From NCBI RefSeq assembly GCF_001898115.1, contig NZ_MKSQ01000008.1:161390-225389 (forward strand): a DNA stretch of 64,000 bases, in the 5' to 3' direction. Both the position numbers and the translations under genes were made by a program. The notes under the pieces were generated by a model. The model did not search any database. It saw only the letters and a list, made by a program, of their open reading frames with translations, and was not told the DNA's origin. Within the stretch, counting starts at the first letter, position 1. Each line of letters starts with the position of its first letter. Source of the stretch: Allobosea sp. 67-29 (GTDB lineage Bacteria > Pseudomonadota > Alphaproteobacteria > Rhizobiales > Beijerinckiaceae). Positions 53,552 through 62,160 of this stretch are shown one piece after another.

Positions 53552-54481
53552 ATGCCCTCGGACCTCCACCGTCTCCTGCCCCGCCCGGCGAGATGCCTGC
53601 GCACGATCATGCTCGCGGCGGCGCTCGCCGCCATCGGGCCGGCGGCGGCCGAGGAGATCGCACCGCCCTCCTCCGGCATCGAGGATGCGCTGTGCCGGCT
53701 GATCGACGATGCGGCGCGGGCGCATTCGGTGCCGGCGGCGTTCCTGACGCGGCTGATCTTCCAGGAGTCGAGCTTCCGGCCCGGCGTCACCAGCCCGGCC
53801 GGTGCGCAGGGCGTGGCACAGTTCATGCCCGGCACGGCGCGCGAGCGCGGGCTCGCCGACCCTTTCGACCCCGAGCAGGCCGTGCCCAAGGCCGCGCATT
53901 TCCTGGCGGAGCTGCGCGACCGCTTCGGCAATTGGGGGCTCGCCGCAGCAGCCTACAATGGCGGCCCGAACCGAGTCGCCGGCTGGCTCGCAGCGCGCAA
54001 AGCCGGGCAAAGCCGATTCCTGCCCTTCGAGACGGAAAACTACGTTCTCTCGATCACCGGGAGCCCGGCCGAGGACTGGGCGGAGGATGCCGCCGGCTCC
54101 GCCGACGGCGACACCCGCTCGCCGCCGCGGCTGCCTGCCACGCGCGGCCCGGAGGCGAGCTGCGGGCCGACCCTCGTCGCCCTCCGCCGGGCGCGCCCGG
54201 CCCTGCCCGCCATCGCCGAGGCGCCCTTCGCTCCCTGGGGCGTGCAGCTCGCCGGCAATTTCTCGAAGGCCCGCGCGCTTGCCTCGTTCCGACGCGCCGG
54301 CGCACAGCACCGCAGCATCATCGGCGAATTGCAGCCCATGGTCATCGGCACCCGGCTGCGCAGCCGGGGCACGCGGGCATTCTATCGCGTCCGCCTTCCG
54401 GCGGCGACACGCGCCGAAGCCGCCGCGCTGTGCCGACGCATCAAGGCCGACAGGGGCGCCTGCGTCGTCCTGAGAAGCTGA
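53552..54481 (+). CDS. Lytic transglycosylase (SLT) fused to a C-terminal SPOR domain
   Basis: A 309-residue secreted or periplasmic muramidase. Signal peptide (AAALAAIGPAAAEE), then an SLT domain (about 45-165) with catalytic Glu72 in FQESSF and GAQGVAQFMPGTA and AAAYNGGPNRV motifs. The end (about 230-309) resembles a SPOR domain (WGVQLAGNFSKARAL, GTRAFYRVRLP, RRIKADRGACVVL), which binds denuded septal peptidoglycan. The fusion would direct cleavage to the division site. ATG 53552 is chosen; 53534 in frame is also possible. Confidence 0.85.
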   Translation: MPSDLHRLLPRPARCLRTIMLAAALAAIGPAAAEEIAPPSSGIEDALCRLIDDAARAHSVPAAFLTRLIFQESSFRPGVTSPAGAQGVAQFMPGTARERGLADPFDPEQAVPKAAHFLAELRDRFGNWGLAAAAYNGGPNRVAGWLAARKAGQSRFLPFETENYVLSITGSPAEDWAEDAAGSADGDTRSPPRLPATRGPEASCGPTLVALRRARPALPAIAEAPFAPWGVQLAGNFSKARALASFRRAGAQHRSIIGELQPMVIGTRLRSRGTRAFYRVRLPAATRAEAAALCRRIKADRGACVVLRS

Positions 54482-54670
54482 GCCCGGCAGCCTTCGCCGG
54501 GAGGCAATGTTGCAGGCGCGCAACGCGGCAGGGCAAAGCTCGGCCGCTCTCACCGATGTGATGGCGGCGCAATTGCACGCTCCTGTTGAGTCTGACAGGA
54601 GATTGAGGAGACGTTGACTTTTCCGTGTCAACTTCGTGCCCTGCGCCACCGACCGCCCGAGGTTCCTTCG

Positions 54671-55249
54671 ATGCTTCGCTCCACCCGCCTGGCCGTGCTC
54701 GTCGGCCTTGGACTGCTCGCTCTTGGCAGCGCCGCCCGTGCCGAGATCGACCCGCTGACACGCCAGCCGCTGGTCACGTATGTCGACCCTGCCAAGGCGC
54801 AGGCGACCGCCATCCCGCGCGAGATCGTCGACTATCCGACGAGGCAGCGCCCGGGCACGATCGTGGTCAACACCACGGAGCGGCGCCTCTATTTCGTGCT
54901 GCCGGACGGCAAGGCGATGCGCTACGGCGTCGGCGTCGGCCGCCCCGGCTTCGACTGGGCCGGTGCCCATGCCATCACGCGCAAGGCGGAGTGGCCGAGC
55001 TGGACGCCGCCGTCGCAGATGCTGAAGCGCCGTCCCGACCTGCCCCGCCACATGGCCGGCGGCCCCGACAACCCGCTCGGCGCGCGCGCGCTCTACCTCG
55101 GCTCGACGCTCTACCGCATCCACGGCTCGAACGAGCCGGAGACCATCGGTCAGGCCGTTTCCTCGGGCTGCATCCGCATGCTGAACGAGGACGTGATCGA
55201 CCTCTACGACCGCGCCAAGGTCGGCACCCGCGTCGTCGTCGCCCGCTGA
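54671..55249 (+). CDS. L,D-transpeptidase (YkuD domain)
   Basis: A 192-residue exported enzyme that makes 3-3 peptidoglycan crosslinks or attaches proteins to the wall. Signal peptide (LAVLVGLGLLALGSAARA), and the catalytic motif HGSN (His151) with SSGCIRM (Ser165, Gly166, Cys167, Arg169), complete. It follows the SLT-SPOR gene in the same direction 190 bases away, so peptidoglycan enzymes cluster here. A hairpin terminator with T-run follows. Confidence 0.92.
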   Translation: MLRSTRLAVLVGLGLLALGSAARAEIDPLTRQPLVTYVDPAKAQATAIPREIVDYPTRQRPGTIVVNTTERRLYFVLPDGKAMRYGVGVGRPGFDWAGAHAITRKAEWPSWTPPSQMLKRRPDLPRHMAGGPDNPLGARALYLGSTLYRIHGSNEPETIGQAVSSGCIRMLNEDVIDLYDRAKVGTRVVVAR

Positions 55250-55565
55250 GCGACGCCGAGGCGATTGTTTCGAAGGCCGGCGGCTACGCCGGCTTTTTGC
55301 GTTCAGGCAAACTGCGCGTCACGCACGCGGTTGCCGGCCCTTGCGACAGAAGAAAGATCGTGCCCTCGTAGGAGCCTTGGTGCAGCCCCGGGCGGCCAAC
55401 CCGCTGCCAAGCATCTCTGCATGGCTGCCGCGCGGGAACAGGGTGCCTTGAGGACAAGCGCGGGAGGCCGGCGCCCGAACAAATCCCGGCACCGACTGGA
55501 CTTCCCGCGGTCCTGCGATGCGGCGCAGGTGATTGCGCCGCCGCCTCGCACAATACCCGCCGCCG
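55250..55565. other. Intergenic region after L,D-transpeptidase
   Basis: A 316-base gap. The first 50 bases hold a terminator. The rest has no convincing gene or repeat; open frames here are arginine-rich and lack a plausible start. The autotransporter on the other strand ends at 55566 with no clear hairpin of its own. Confidence 0.45.
55276..55298 (+). terminator. Intrinsic terminator after L,D-transpeptidase
   Basis: Seven-base arms GCCGGCG/CGCCGGC (55276-55282 and 55287-55293) pair around GCTA and are followed by TTTTT (55294-55298). A standard Rho-independent terminator 27 bases after the stop. Confidence 0.85.
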
Positions 55566-58334
55566 TCAGAACGTCACGGCCAGGACACCCCTGAACGAGT
55601 GGTCCTGGGAATCTTCCGCCAGTTGGCCGGTATAGGCGACGCCCAGCTTCGTGCTGCGGCCGATCGCGAGATCCAACCCGGCCTCGACCATGGCCGCGTC
55701 GCGCGCGATGGGCAGGCCTGCGACGGTGAAGGCCGTCGAGCCGGCGAAGGCCATCGTCACCGAGGGATCGACGTCACCGAAGGCGTGGCGCCATGCCAGG
55801 CCGCCGCGCACAGTCAGATCCATGCCCTGGATGCTGAGGCTCGTCGAGGCCCGCAATCCGAGCGTCGAATAGCCCAGGCCCGCATCCTCGGCCTGCGCGG
55901 TCAGCGCGGTCGCAGCGCCGCGCTCGGCGAAGCGCCCGGTATGCAGGTTGACATAGGCGAGCCCGGCAAACGGCTCGAGGGCGATGCCGCCGGCATCCAT
56001 TCTGTAGCCGAGCTCGCCGAAGAGCTGCGCGGTGCCGGCGTTATAGTCGGCGCGCGGATTGCCGCTCAGGAAGGCGGAGGAGACGACCCGGCTGGTCGAG
56101 ATATCGTGCCAGGTATAGCTCGCGCCCGTCCGCAGACTGAGCGCCCCCCAGCGGCCGCCGCCATAGAGGCCGAGGTGATAGTTGTCGCTCTCGCCCGACG
56201 ACATCCGCGCCTTCGCATCGAATGTGCTGCGGCTGTAGCCCGCGAGCACGCCGAAACGGAAATGATCGAACGCGGCCACATCGGCGCCCGCCAAGACGCC
56301 GCCGGTCGCGTGCGTCAGCTTCGACGCGTTGCCGTCGCCGCCTGTCCGGCCCCATGCGCCGTAGCCCTGGCCCCAGACGGCGAACCGATCCGCGCCGAGC
56401 GCCGGCATCGGCCCACGAACGGCGGGAGAGCGGTCAGCCGTGTAGCCATAGCTCAGCGTCGGCATGACCGGGGCGCCGACCCCTCCGAAGGCCGCACGAA
56501 GCCGGTCGTTGACCGCCGCACGCAGCAGCCAGCTCTCATCGATCAGCGCCGTCCTGGCAGAGGCATGGATTTCCCCGGAGATCTGATTCAGGGCGGCGCG
56601 GGCCGCGCCGATGGTCGCCTGATTGTAGATCCCGCTCTGCACGGGATCTCCACCCGGCAGGCTATCGACGCTGTTGCCGACCTCGACCTCGTTCGGCGTC
56701 GAGCCAATGCCTCCGGCTGTGGCGGTCTGGACCACCGTCAAATAGGCGTTGTTGGCGTCATAGCTGTCGCGCAGGCTCAGGAAGGGCGTCAGCACCTGCT
56801 CCGGAAAGCCATAAGTACCCGTCAGCCCGCCGGCCGAGGACAGGATCGTGTAGCGCTGCCCTCCGACATAGGGAATGCCAGTATAGTTGATGACCGATAG
56901 TCCCGCGCCACTCGCCAACGTCGCGCTGCCATTGACCCGGATCAGGTCCGAGGTGACGCTGCCGGGGTCGACCTCGACCTGATAGGTCGAGCCGGCCGCT
57001 TGTGCGAATGCACCGTTGATCGTCAGCGTGCCGATCGAGTTGCCTGGCGCGACGGTGGCACCGGACTGGATCGTCGTGGCGCCAACCGTGCCCGAGCCGC
57101 CGAGCGTGGCTCCCGATGCAACCGTCACGGCCGAAGTGGCAAGCGAGCCGTTCACCACGAGCTTGCCGGCCAACACGTTGGTCGACCCTGCGAAGTCGCC
57201 GCTGCCAGTCACCGTCCAGGTACTGCTGCCCGCTTTCTCCAGCGTCTCGAAGTTGCGGTACTGCGCGGCCGGACCGATGGCAGAAACGTCGAAGCTGGCA
57301 TCGGCGACGCCGCCGAGCCGCAACACGTCGTTGGACCCAGCCGCGCTGGCGACGACGTTGCCCACGATCAGCGAACCGGCCCGAAGCTCGAGGCTGAGGA
57401 AGCTCGTTGCACCGCTTCCGACGAGGATAGCGCTATCCTGGCCCGTTCCAGCCCTGATCGTGCCGCTGTTGATGATACCGACGCCAGTTGACGTGCCGCT
57501 GCTCCAGATGCCGTATCCGCCGTTTCCGCCTTCGATGACGCCCCTGTTGTCGAAGCTATCGAAGCCGGAGCTACCCCAAAGCACGCCGGAGGTGAGAACC
57601 GAGGCGGTTGCACCGGTGCCTCCGCGGATCGTACCGGTATTGACCAGCGTGTTGCCCGCGCCGCCGATCACCTGAAGGCCGGCGCCTCCGGCTGCCGTCG
57701 CCGACGACCCTCCCTGGATGAGCCCGGTGTTGGTCAGCGAGACACTGGCGAGTTCAAGCCCGACGCCTCCCTGCTGCGGGCCGCGTCCGTCGCCAGCCTG
57801 CACGGTGCCATTGTTGACGAACGTACCATTCTGGACACGGGCACCGGCTCCACCTCGTCCACTCACCGCGTAGCCGTCGCCGCCCGTCAGCGTCCCATTG
57901 TTTACGATCTGCGGACCGGCGCCGGTTCCGATAGCGAAAAGCCCATAGCCTCCGGTGGCATTGGCACCTGCCGTGCCGGTGCCGCCCAGATAGCTGCCCA
58001 GCAGGGTGATGCTTCCGCCGTTCAGGTTCCTGAACTGGAGAGCGCCGCTGTTGTTCACCCCCGGAGGGCCGCCCAGCGTAAAGCCCGCAGTATCGATCGT
58101 GATCGCCTTGGCCGGGATCGGCAGCGCCACCGTGCTGATGGCGAAATCACCGGTCAGCGTAATCGTCGAACTGGCGTCCGGGCTGGCGTTGGCGGCGTTG
58201 ATCGCCGCGCGAAGCTCGGCATCGGTGCCAGCCGTGAAATCACCCGCGAGAACTGAGGACGAAGCCAATGCGGCAACGCTGACAGTCAGAAGAAGCCTTC
58301 CGGCTCCGAAACCCTTCGAGCCTGCGCGCATCAA
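55566..58334 (-). CDS. Autotransporter (type V secretion) protein with beta-barrel
   Basis: A 922-residue protein. A signal peptide (LLLTVSVAALASSSVLAGDF) precedes a passenger of repeated, Gly/Ser/Thr/Asn-rich strands (about 35-590, e.g. NNGTLTGGDG, NSGTIRAGTG, LVNTGTIRGG), a right-handed beta-helix-like pattern, then a linker and a translocator barrel (about 660-922) with alternating strands and the terminal aromatic VTF. No Cys pairs or protease triad is evident in the passenger, so it may be an adhesin. A perfect CtrA-type site lies 64 bases upstream of the ATG. Confidence 0.88.
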   Translation of the reverse strand: MMRAGSKGFGAGRLLLTVSVAALASSSVLAGDFTAGTDAELRAAINAANASPDASSTITLTGDFAISTVALPIPAKAITIDTAGFTLGGPPGVNNSGALQFRNLNGGSITLLGSYLGGTGTAGANATGGYGLFAIGTGAGPQIVNNGTLTGGDGYAVSGRGGAGARVQNGTFVNNGTVQAGDGRGPQQGGVGLELASVSLTNTGLIQGGSSATAAGGAGLQVIGGAGNTLVNTGTIRGGTGATASVLTSGVLWGSSGFDSFDNRGVIEGGNGGYGIWSSGTSTGVGIINSGTIRAGTGQDSAILVGSGATSFLSLELRAGSLIVGNVVASAAGSNDVLRLGGVADASFDVSAIGPAAQYRNFETLEKAGSSTWTVTGSGDFAGSTNVLAGKLVVNGSLATSAVTVASGATLGGSGTVGATTIQSGATVAPGNSIGTLTINGAFAQAAGSTYQVEVDPGSVTSDLIRVNGSATLASGAGLSVINYTGIPYVGGQRYTILSSAGGLTGTYGFPEQVLTPFLSLRDSYDANNAYLTVVQTATAGGIGSTPNEVEVGNSVDSLPGGDPVQSGIYNQATIGAARAALNQISGEIHASARTALIDESWLLRAAVNDRLRAAFGGVGAPVMPTLSYGYTADRSPAVRGPMPALGADRFAVWGQGYGAWGRTGGDGNASKLTHATGGVLAGADVAAFDHFRFGVLAGYSRSTFDAKARMSSGESDNYHLGLYGGGRWGALSLRTGASYTWHDISTSRVVSSAFLSGNPRADYNAGTAQLFGELGYRMDAGGIALEPFAGLAYVNLHTGRFAERGAATALTAQAEDAGLGYSTLGLRASTSLSIQGMDLTVRGGLAWRHAFGDVDPSVTMAFAGSTAFTVAGLPIARDAAMVEAGLDLAIGRSTKLGVAYTGQLAEDSQDHSFRGVLAVTF

Positions 58335-58397
58335 GTCCCCCGTAGCCAGCGCCGTCGACGATTCGAGCAGCGTGTGATTATGGCTAGGGTCGGCGCG

Positions 58398-58412
58398 TTA
58401 AGGACATGTTAA
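58398..58412 (-). promoter_or_regulatory. Perfect CtrA-type binding site (TTAA-N7-TTAAC)
   Basis: On the minus strand the sequence is TTAACATGTCCTTAACG, an exact match to the alphaproteobacterial CtrA consensus TTAA-N7-TTAAC. It lies 64 bases upstream of the autotransporter ATG (58334) on the same strand. Cell-cycle control of surface structures is a known CtrA theme; the binding itself is not shown. Confidence 0.55.
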
Positions 58413-58492
58413 GTCCTGTGGCGGAACCCGCATCCCAGGGTTGCACGAAGCGCAGGACCTAACGTCAGCTTGAACCCCGTCCTTGTCCGTCG

Positions 58493-58852
58493 CTATCGCC
58501 TCTGCCGCGACAGCCCTTTCGCCGCCAGAGCCGCCTCATAGGCGCGCATCTTCTCGTCCATCTGCTCGCCGAGCTCGCGCAGATAGTCCCAGGCGTAGAT
58601 ACCCGTATCATGCATGTCGTCGAAGCCGAGCCTGACCGCGTAGTGCCCGACCGGCTCGACTTTCAGGATCTCGACCGCGGCCTTGCCGGCAACGATCGTC
58701 TTCTGGCTCGGATGGTGGCCCTGCACCTCCGCGGAAGGGCTTTCGACCCGCAGCAGCTCGGCCGGCAGCGCGAAGCTTGCGCCGTCGTCGAAGCTGACGT
58801 GGAGCGTGCGGCGGTCCTTGGCGAGACGGATCTCGGTCGGCCAGGATGACAT
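58493..58852 (-). CDS. DUF971 (gamma-butyrobetaine hydroxylase-like N-terminal domain) protein
   Basis: A 119-residue single-domain protein. The fold is the DUF971/GBBH N-terminal domain: PTEIRLAKDRRTLHVSFDDG, then LPAELLRVESPSAEVQGH, VEPVGHYAVRLGFDDMHDTGIYAWDYLRELGE. Stand-alone members are often found near molybdenum cofactor or iron-sulfur genes, and here the divergent neighbour is moaA. ATG 58852 (MSSWPTEIRL) is chosen over 58888. The function is unknown; its Cys/His pattern does not show a metal site. Confidence 0.85.
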   Translation of the reverse strand: MSSWPTEIRLAKDRRTLHVSFDDGASFALPAELLRVESPSAEVQGHHPSQKTIVAGKAAVEILKVEPVGHYAVRLGFDDMHDTGIYAWDYLRELGEQMDEKMRAYEAALAAKGLSRQRR

Positions 58853-58992
58853 GATCGTGCGCCTTCTTTCGTCGCGGATGGCAGCCATGCGCTTGACCTC
58901 AGACGCATCGGTGCCAATGTCTCGCTATAGCAATGTGAAGAAGCGCCTGCATCCCATGCGGAGCGGGCGCCGCAGCCGGAGTTGAGGCAGAC

Positions 58993-60021
58993 GTGCTGCT
59001 CGACGACATGAAGCCGCTGACGCGGGCGCCGTTGGTCGACCCGTTCGGCCGCACGATTTCCTATCTGCGCATCTCGGTGACGGATCGCTGCGATTTCCGC
59101 TGCGTCTACTGCATGGCCGAGAACATGCAGTTCCTGCCGCGCAAGGAGCTGCTGACGCTGGAGGAGCTCGACCGGATCGCCAGCGCCTTCGTCGCGCGCG
59201 GCACGCGCAAGCTCAGGCTCACCGGCGGCGAGCCGCTGGTGCGGCGCGACATCATTAGCCTGTTCCGCTCGCTCTCGCGCCATCTCACCTCCGGCGCGCT
59301 CGACGAGTTGACGCTGACCACGAACGGCTCGCTGCTGCATAAATATGCCGACGAGCTCGCCGGCTACGGCGTGCGCCGCGTCAACGTCTCGCTCGACACG
59401 CTCGACCCTGACAAGTTCCGCGAGATCACCCGCCGCGGGGATCTCAACGTCGTGCTCGGCGGCATCGAGGCGGCGCGCAAGGCCGGCATCCGGGTCAAGA
59501 TCAACGCCGTGGCGCTGAAGGGCGTCAACGACGACGAGATCGAGCAGTTGATGCTCTGGTCGCATGGGCTCGGCATGGACCTGACGCTGATCGAGGTCAT
59601 GCCGATGGGCGAGATCGAGGTCGGGCGCATCGACCAGTACCTGCCGCTCTCGGTGGTGCGCGGCAACCTCGCCGAGAAATATTCGCTGGTCGACGACCCC
59701 TACCGGACCGGCGGGCCGGCGCGCTATGTCCGCGTCAAAGAGACCGGCGGACTCGTCGGCTTCATCACCCCGCTGACCCATAATTTCTGCGAGAGCTGCA
59801 ACCGCGTGCGCCTGACCTGCACCGGCACGCTCTATATGTGCCTGGGCCAGGAGGACGCCGCCGATCTGCGGGCCGCCGTGCGCTCCTCGAAGGACGACGC
59901 CCTGCTCTTCCGCACCATGGACGAGGCGATCGCCCGCAAGCCCAAGGGCCATGACTTCGTCATCGACCGCCGCCATGCGCGCCCCGCCGTCGGCCGACAT
60001 ATGAGTGTGACCGGCGGCTGA
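58993..60021 (+). CDS. moaA: GTP 3',8-cyclase (molybdenum cofactor biosynthesis)
   Basis: A 342-residue radical SAM enzyme that begins molybdopterin synthesis from GTP. The first [4Fe-4S] cluster ligands are Cys33, Cys37 and Cys40 ([10 protein letters not shown]), the second cluster site is in [14 protein letters not shown], and the protein ends in the functionally required double glycine (SVTGG). GTG 58993 with an upstream GAGG is used; ATG 59008 would shorten by five residues. moaC and others are not in view. Confidence 0.95.
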   Translation: MLLDDMKPLTRAPLVDPFGRTISYLRISVTDRCDFRCVYCMAENMQFLPRKELLTLEELDRIASAFVARGTRKLRLTGGEPLVRRDIISLFRSLSRHLTSGALDELTLTTNGSLLHKYADELAGYGVRRVNVSLDTLDPDKFREITRRGDLNVVLGGIEAARKAGIRVKINAVALKGVNDDEIEQLMLWSHGLGMDLTLIEVMPMGEIEVGRIDQYLPLSVVRGNLAEKYSLVDDPYRTGGPARYVRVKETGGLVGFITPLTHNFCESCNRVRLTCTGTLYMCLGQEDAADLRAAVRSSKDDALLFRTMDEAIARKPKGHDFVIDRRHARPAVGRHMSVTGG

Positions 60022-60077
60022 GCACGGCAGGCGCCCTTCCCTTGACCGGCCGGGCGAATGCGGTAACCGTCGGGACC

Positions 60078-60689
60078 ATGGCGGGGCGGTTGCGTTCAAT
60101 GGTTCAGGTAGCGGTGCGCCGGCTGGGGGCAGCTGGCCGCGCGCTCCATGAGGCTGCGCGGCAGACACACGCTGCCCGGCTGCTCATCATGGCCGCACGG
60201 CTCCGGCGGGAAACACCGCTGGTCGCCATCCTGGTCGCGGCGACCCTGCTCTTCTGCCTCCATCTCGGCTGGTCGACCGGCCGCAATGTCCATGCGGTGC
60301 TCCTGCCCGCCTCGCCGACGGGGATCGGCGCGACGATCGCCGGCCTCGTCGCGGGACTTGCGGTGCTGGAACTCGCTGCAGCCTTCGCCGTGACCCTGAT
60401 GACGGCCGGGCTGCAGCTCGCCTACGACACCGGCCGGCATTGCGTGCTCGCCCTGCTCGCGATCACCAGCGCCTTCGCGCTTGCCGGGCTGACCTGGCGG
60501 CTCTGGGAGCTCGATACCGCCGCTCTCGCCGGCACGATCCTGCCCGTGCTCGGCACGGCCGGGCTCCTCGTGCTGACGATCTGGTTCGAGCGCGCCTATC
60601 TGCGGCCGGCCTATCCCGGCTTTCGCGACTTCTGGGTCGATGTCGTCGATGCCCGCCATTTCCTGATGCGGTCTGCCCATGGCGAATGA
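60078..60689 (+). CDS. Four-helix membrane protein of an unrecognised three-gene module
   Basis: A 203-residue membrane protein, the first of three overlapping or closely spaced genes. A basic, helical N-terminal 45 residues precede four hydrophobic helices (about 48-65, 83-105, 118-137 and 147-165). The end is polar with FRDFWVDVVDARHF. ATG 60078 is favoured over TTG 60042. It overlaps the next gene by 11 bases (60679-60689). I do not recognise a family. It is 56 bases after moaA in the same direction and may be cotranscribed. Confidence 0.65.
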   Translation: MAGRLRSMVQVAVRRLGAAGRALHEAARQTHAARLLIMAARLRRETPLVAILVAATLLFCLHLGWSTGRNVHAVLLPASPTGIGATIAGLVAGLAVLELAAAFAVTLMTAGLQLAYDTGRHCVLALLAITSAFALAGLTWRLWELDTAALAGTILPVLGTAGLLVLTIWFERAYLRPAYPGFRDFWVDVVDARHFLMRSAHGE

Positions 60690-62151
60690 GAACGGCAGCG
60701 CCGAGCCGCAACGGCGCAGCAGCATCGCCCCGATGACGGCGCATCACCTCGCCGAGTCGGTCAAGGCCGGGCATCACGGCGCCAGCGATGCGATCGAAAA
60801 CCAGCCGCCAGCCCATGCGACGATGCTGTCGCAGACCGAACAGACGCTGATCGCCCGCGCCCGCGAGCATTTCACCACGATCCGCCAGGAGGCCGCGGCG
60901 AGTCTGAATGCGCTCCAGGCCGAGGTAGCGGGCCGTCGCGAGCTTTTCACGCAGCAGCGCTTCGAAGGCCGCGTGCGCGGCGTCGAGGCGACCATGCGCG
61001 CCGCCCTCAACAAGCATGGCAGCGAGCTTGAGCAGCGCGTCTACGATGCGCTGCGGGCCAAGCGCGAATACGCCTTCTTCAACTACGAGAACAAGCGCCG
61101 CGCCGATCCCAAGCTCGACAAATGGCAGTTCATCCTGTTCTTCCTCGTCGTGCCGCTGGTGATCGAGAGCCTGCTCAACGGCAATTTCTTCGCCGAGGCC
61201 AGCGATTTCGGCCTTGTCGGCGGCGCGGCGACGGCCGTCATCATCTCGGCGCTGAACATTTCGCTCGGCTTCTTCATGGGGGTCGGGCCTGCGCGCTACT
61301 GCCAGCATGTGAAGAGCTCGCACCTGTTCTGGGCGCTGCCGGCCTATGCGGGGATGATCGCGCTGATCGTGCTGTTCAATCTGGCCGTCGGCCATTACCG
61401 CGAGATGCTGATCGCCAATCCGGATGCGCGCTCCTTCCAGGTAATGCCGCGGATGCTGGAGAACCCCTTCGCGATCTACGATCTGAAATCGGTGGCGCTG
61501 GTCATCATCGGCTGCATCGTCGCCTTCGTCTCGGCGACCAAGGGCTATTCGGCCTTCGGCAGCTATCCGGGCCACGCCGCGGCCTACAAGCGCTGGCGGC
61601 AGCGCTGGGGCGCGGTCGAGGAGGAACGCCGTCGGCTCGACGGCGAATTGCTGCCGGAGCTGGAGGCGCTGAGGACGCAGATCGACGGCTTCCGTGAGGA
61701 CTGCCGCGACGAGCTCGGCAAGCTCCAGGGCCTGAAGGCCAAGGCCGAAAAGACGCGCGACATCTACGTCTCCCGCCTCGGCCAGCTACGCGCCGCGAAG
61801 GATGCGGCGATGATGCAGTATCGCGAGGCGAACCTGCGTGTGCGAACGGACCTGCCGCCGGCCTATTTTGCGCAAGCCCTCAACCTGGCCGAGATCGACC
61901 AGCCCGGCGAACTGCCGGAATATGTGGCGGCCCGGCGCCAGATCGAGGATTTCGAGCAGCAGCTCGGCACGATGCCGGCGCTGATCGAGGCGACGCTGAA
62001 GGACCGGCTCGTGCTGCTGCGCGGCATCGACCTCGCCGGCGAGGTCGAGCAGGTCAAGCTGCGTGCGGCGCAGGCCGGGCGCGAGGCCTTCGAGCGCGAC
62101 GAGGCAGCGCAGAAGCAGGCGGCCGAGGAATTCGCCGCCATGCCGCGCTAG
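60679..62151 (+). CDS. Large membrane protein with long coiled coils, unrecognised module
   Basis: A 490-residue protein. A polar, helical N-terminal region (about 50-140, e.g. LNALQAEVAGRRELFTQQRFEGR) leads to four membrane helices (about 150-170, 178-200, 215-235 and 273-290), then a very long helical C-terminal region (about 305-485, e.g. ELEALRTQIDGFREDCRDEL, LGQLRAAKDAAMMQYREANL) predicted as coiled coil. This layout resembles scaffold or motor-like membrane partners. No enzyme motif is visible. Overlaps the preceding gene by 11 bases and ends nine bases before the VWA-like gene. Confidence 0.68.
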   Translation: MANENGSAEPQRRSSIAPMTAHHLAESVKAGHHGASDAIENQPPAHATMLSQTEQTLIARAREHFTTIRQEAAASLNALQAEVAGRRELFTQQRFEGRVRGVEATMRAALNKHGSELEQRVYDALRAKREYAFFNYENKRRADPKLDKWQFILFFLVVPLVIESLLNGNFFAEASDFGLVGGAATAVIISALNISLGFFMGVGPARYCQHVKSSHLFWALPAYAGMIALIVLFNLAVGHYREMLIANPDARSFQVMPRMLENPFAIYDLKSVALVIIGCIVAFVSATKGYSAFGSYPGHAAAYKRWRQRWGAVEEERRRLDGELLPELEALRTQIDGFREDCRDELGKLQGLKAKAEKTRDIYVSRLGQLRAAKDAAMMQYREANLRVRTDLPPAYFAQALNLAEIDQPGELPEYVAARRQIEDFEQQLGTMPALIEATLKDRLVLLRGIDLAGEVEQVKLRAAQAGREAFERDEAAQKQAAEEFAAMPR

Positions 62152-62160
62152 GCTCAACTC

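Noticed and set aside
52337..54481. A 714-residue plus-strand frame containing the SLT gene
   Set aside because: The upstream part is composition noise over the SGNH-like gene; signal peptide and SLT motif begin at 53552.
52364..55123. A 919-residue minus-strand frame spanning several genes
   Set aside because: Only the last 351 codons (from 53419) look like protein; the rest overlaps the lytic transglycosylase and L,D-transpeptidase on the other strand.
60042..60077. TTG 60042 as the start of the first module gene
   Set aside because: It adds twelve polar residues before a better ATG at 60078, and no ribosome binding site supports it.
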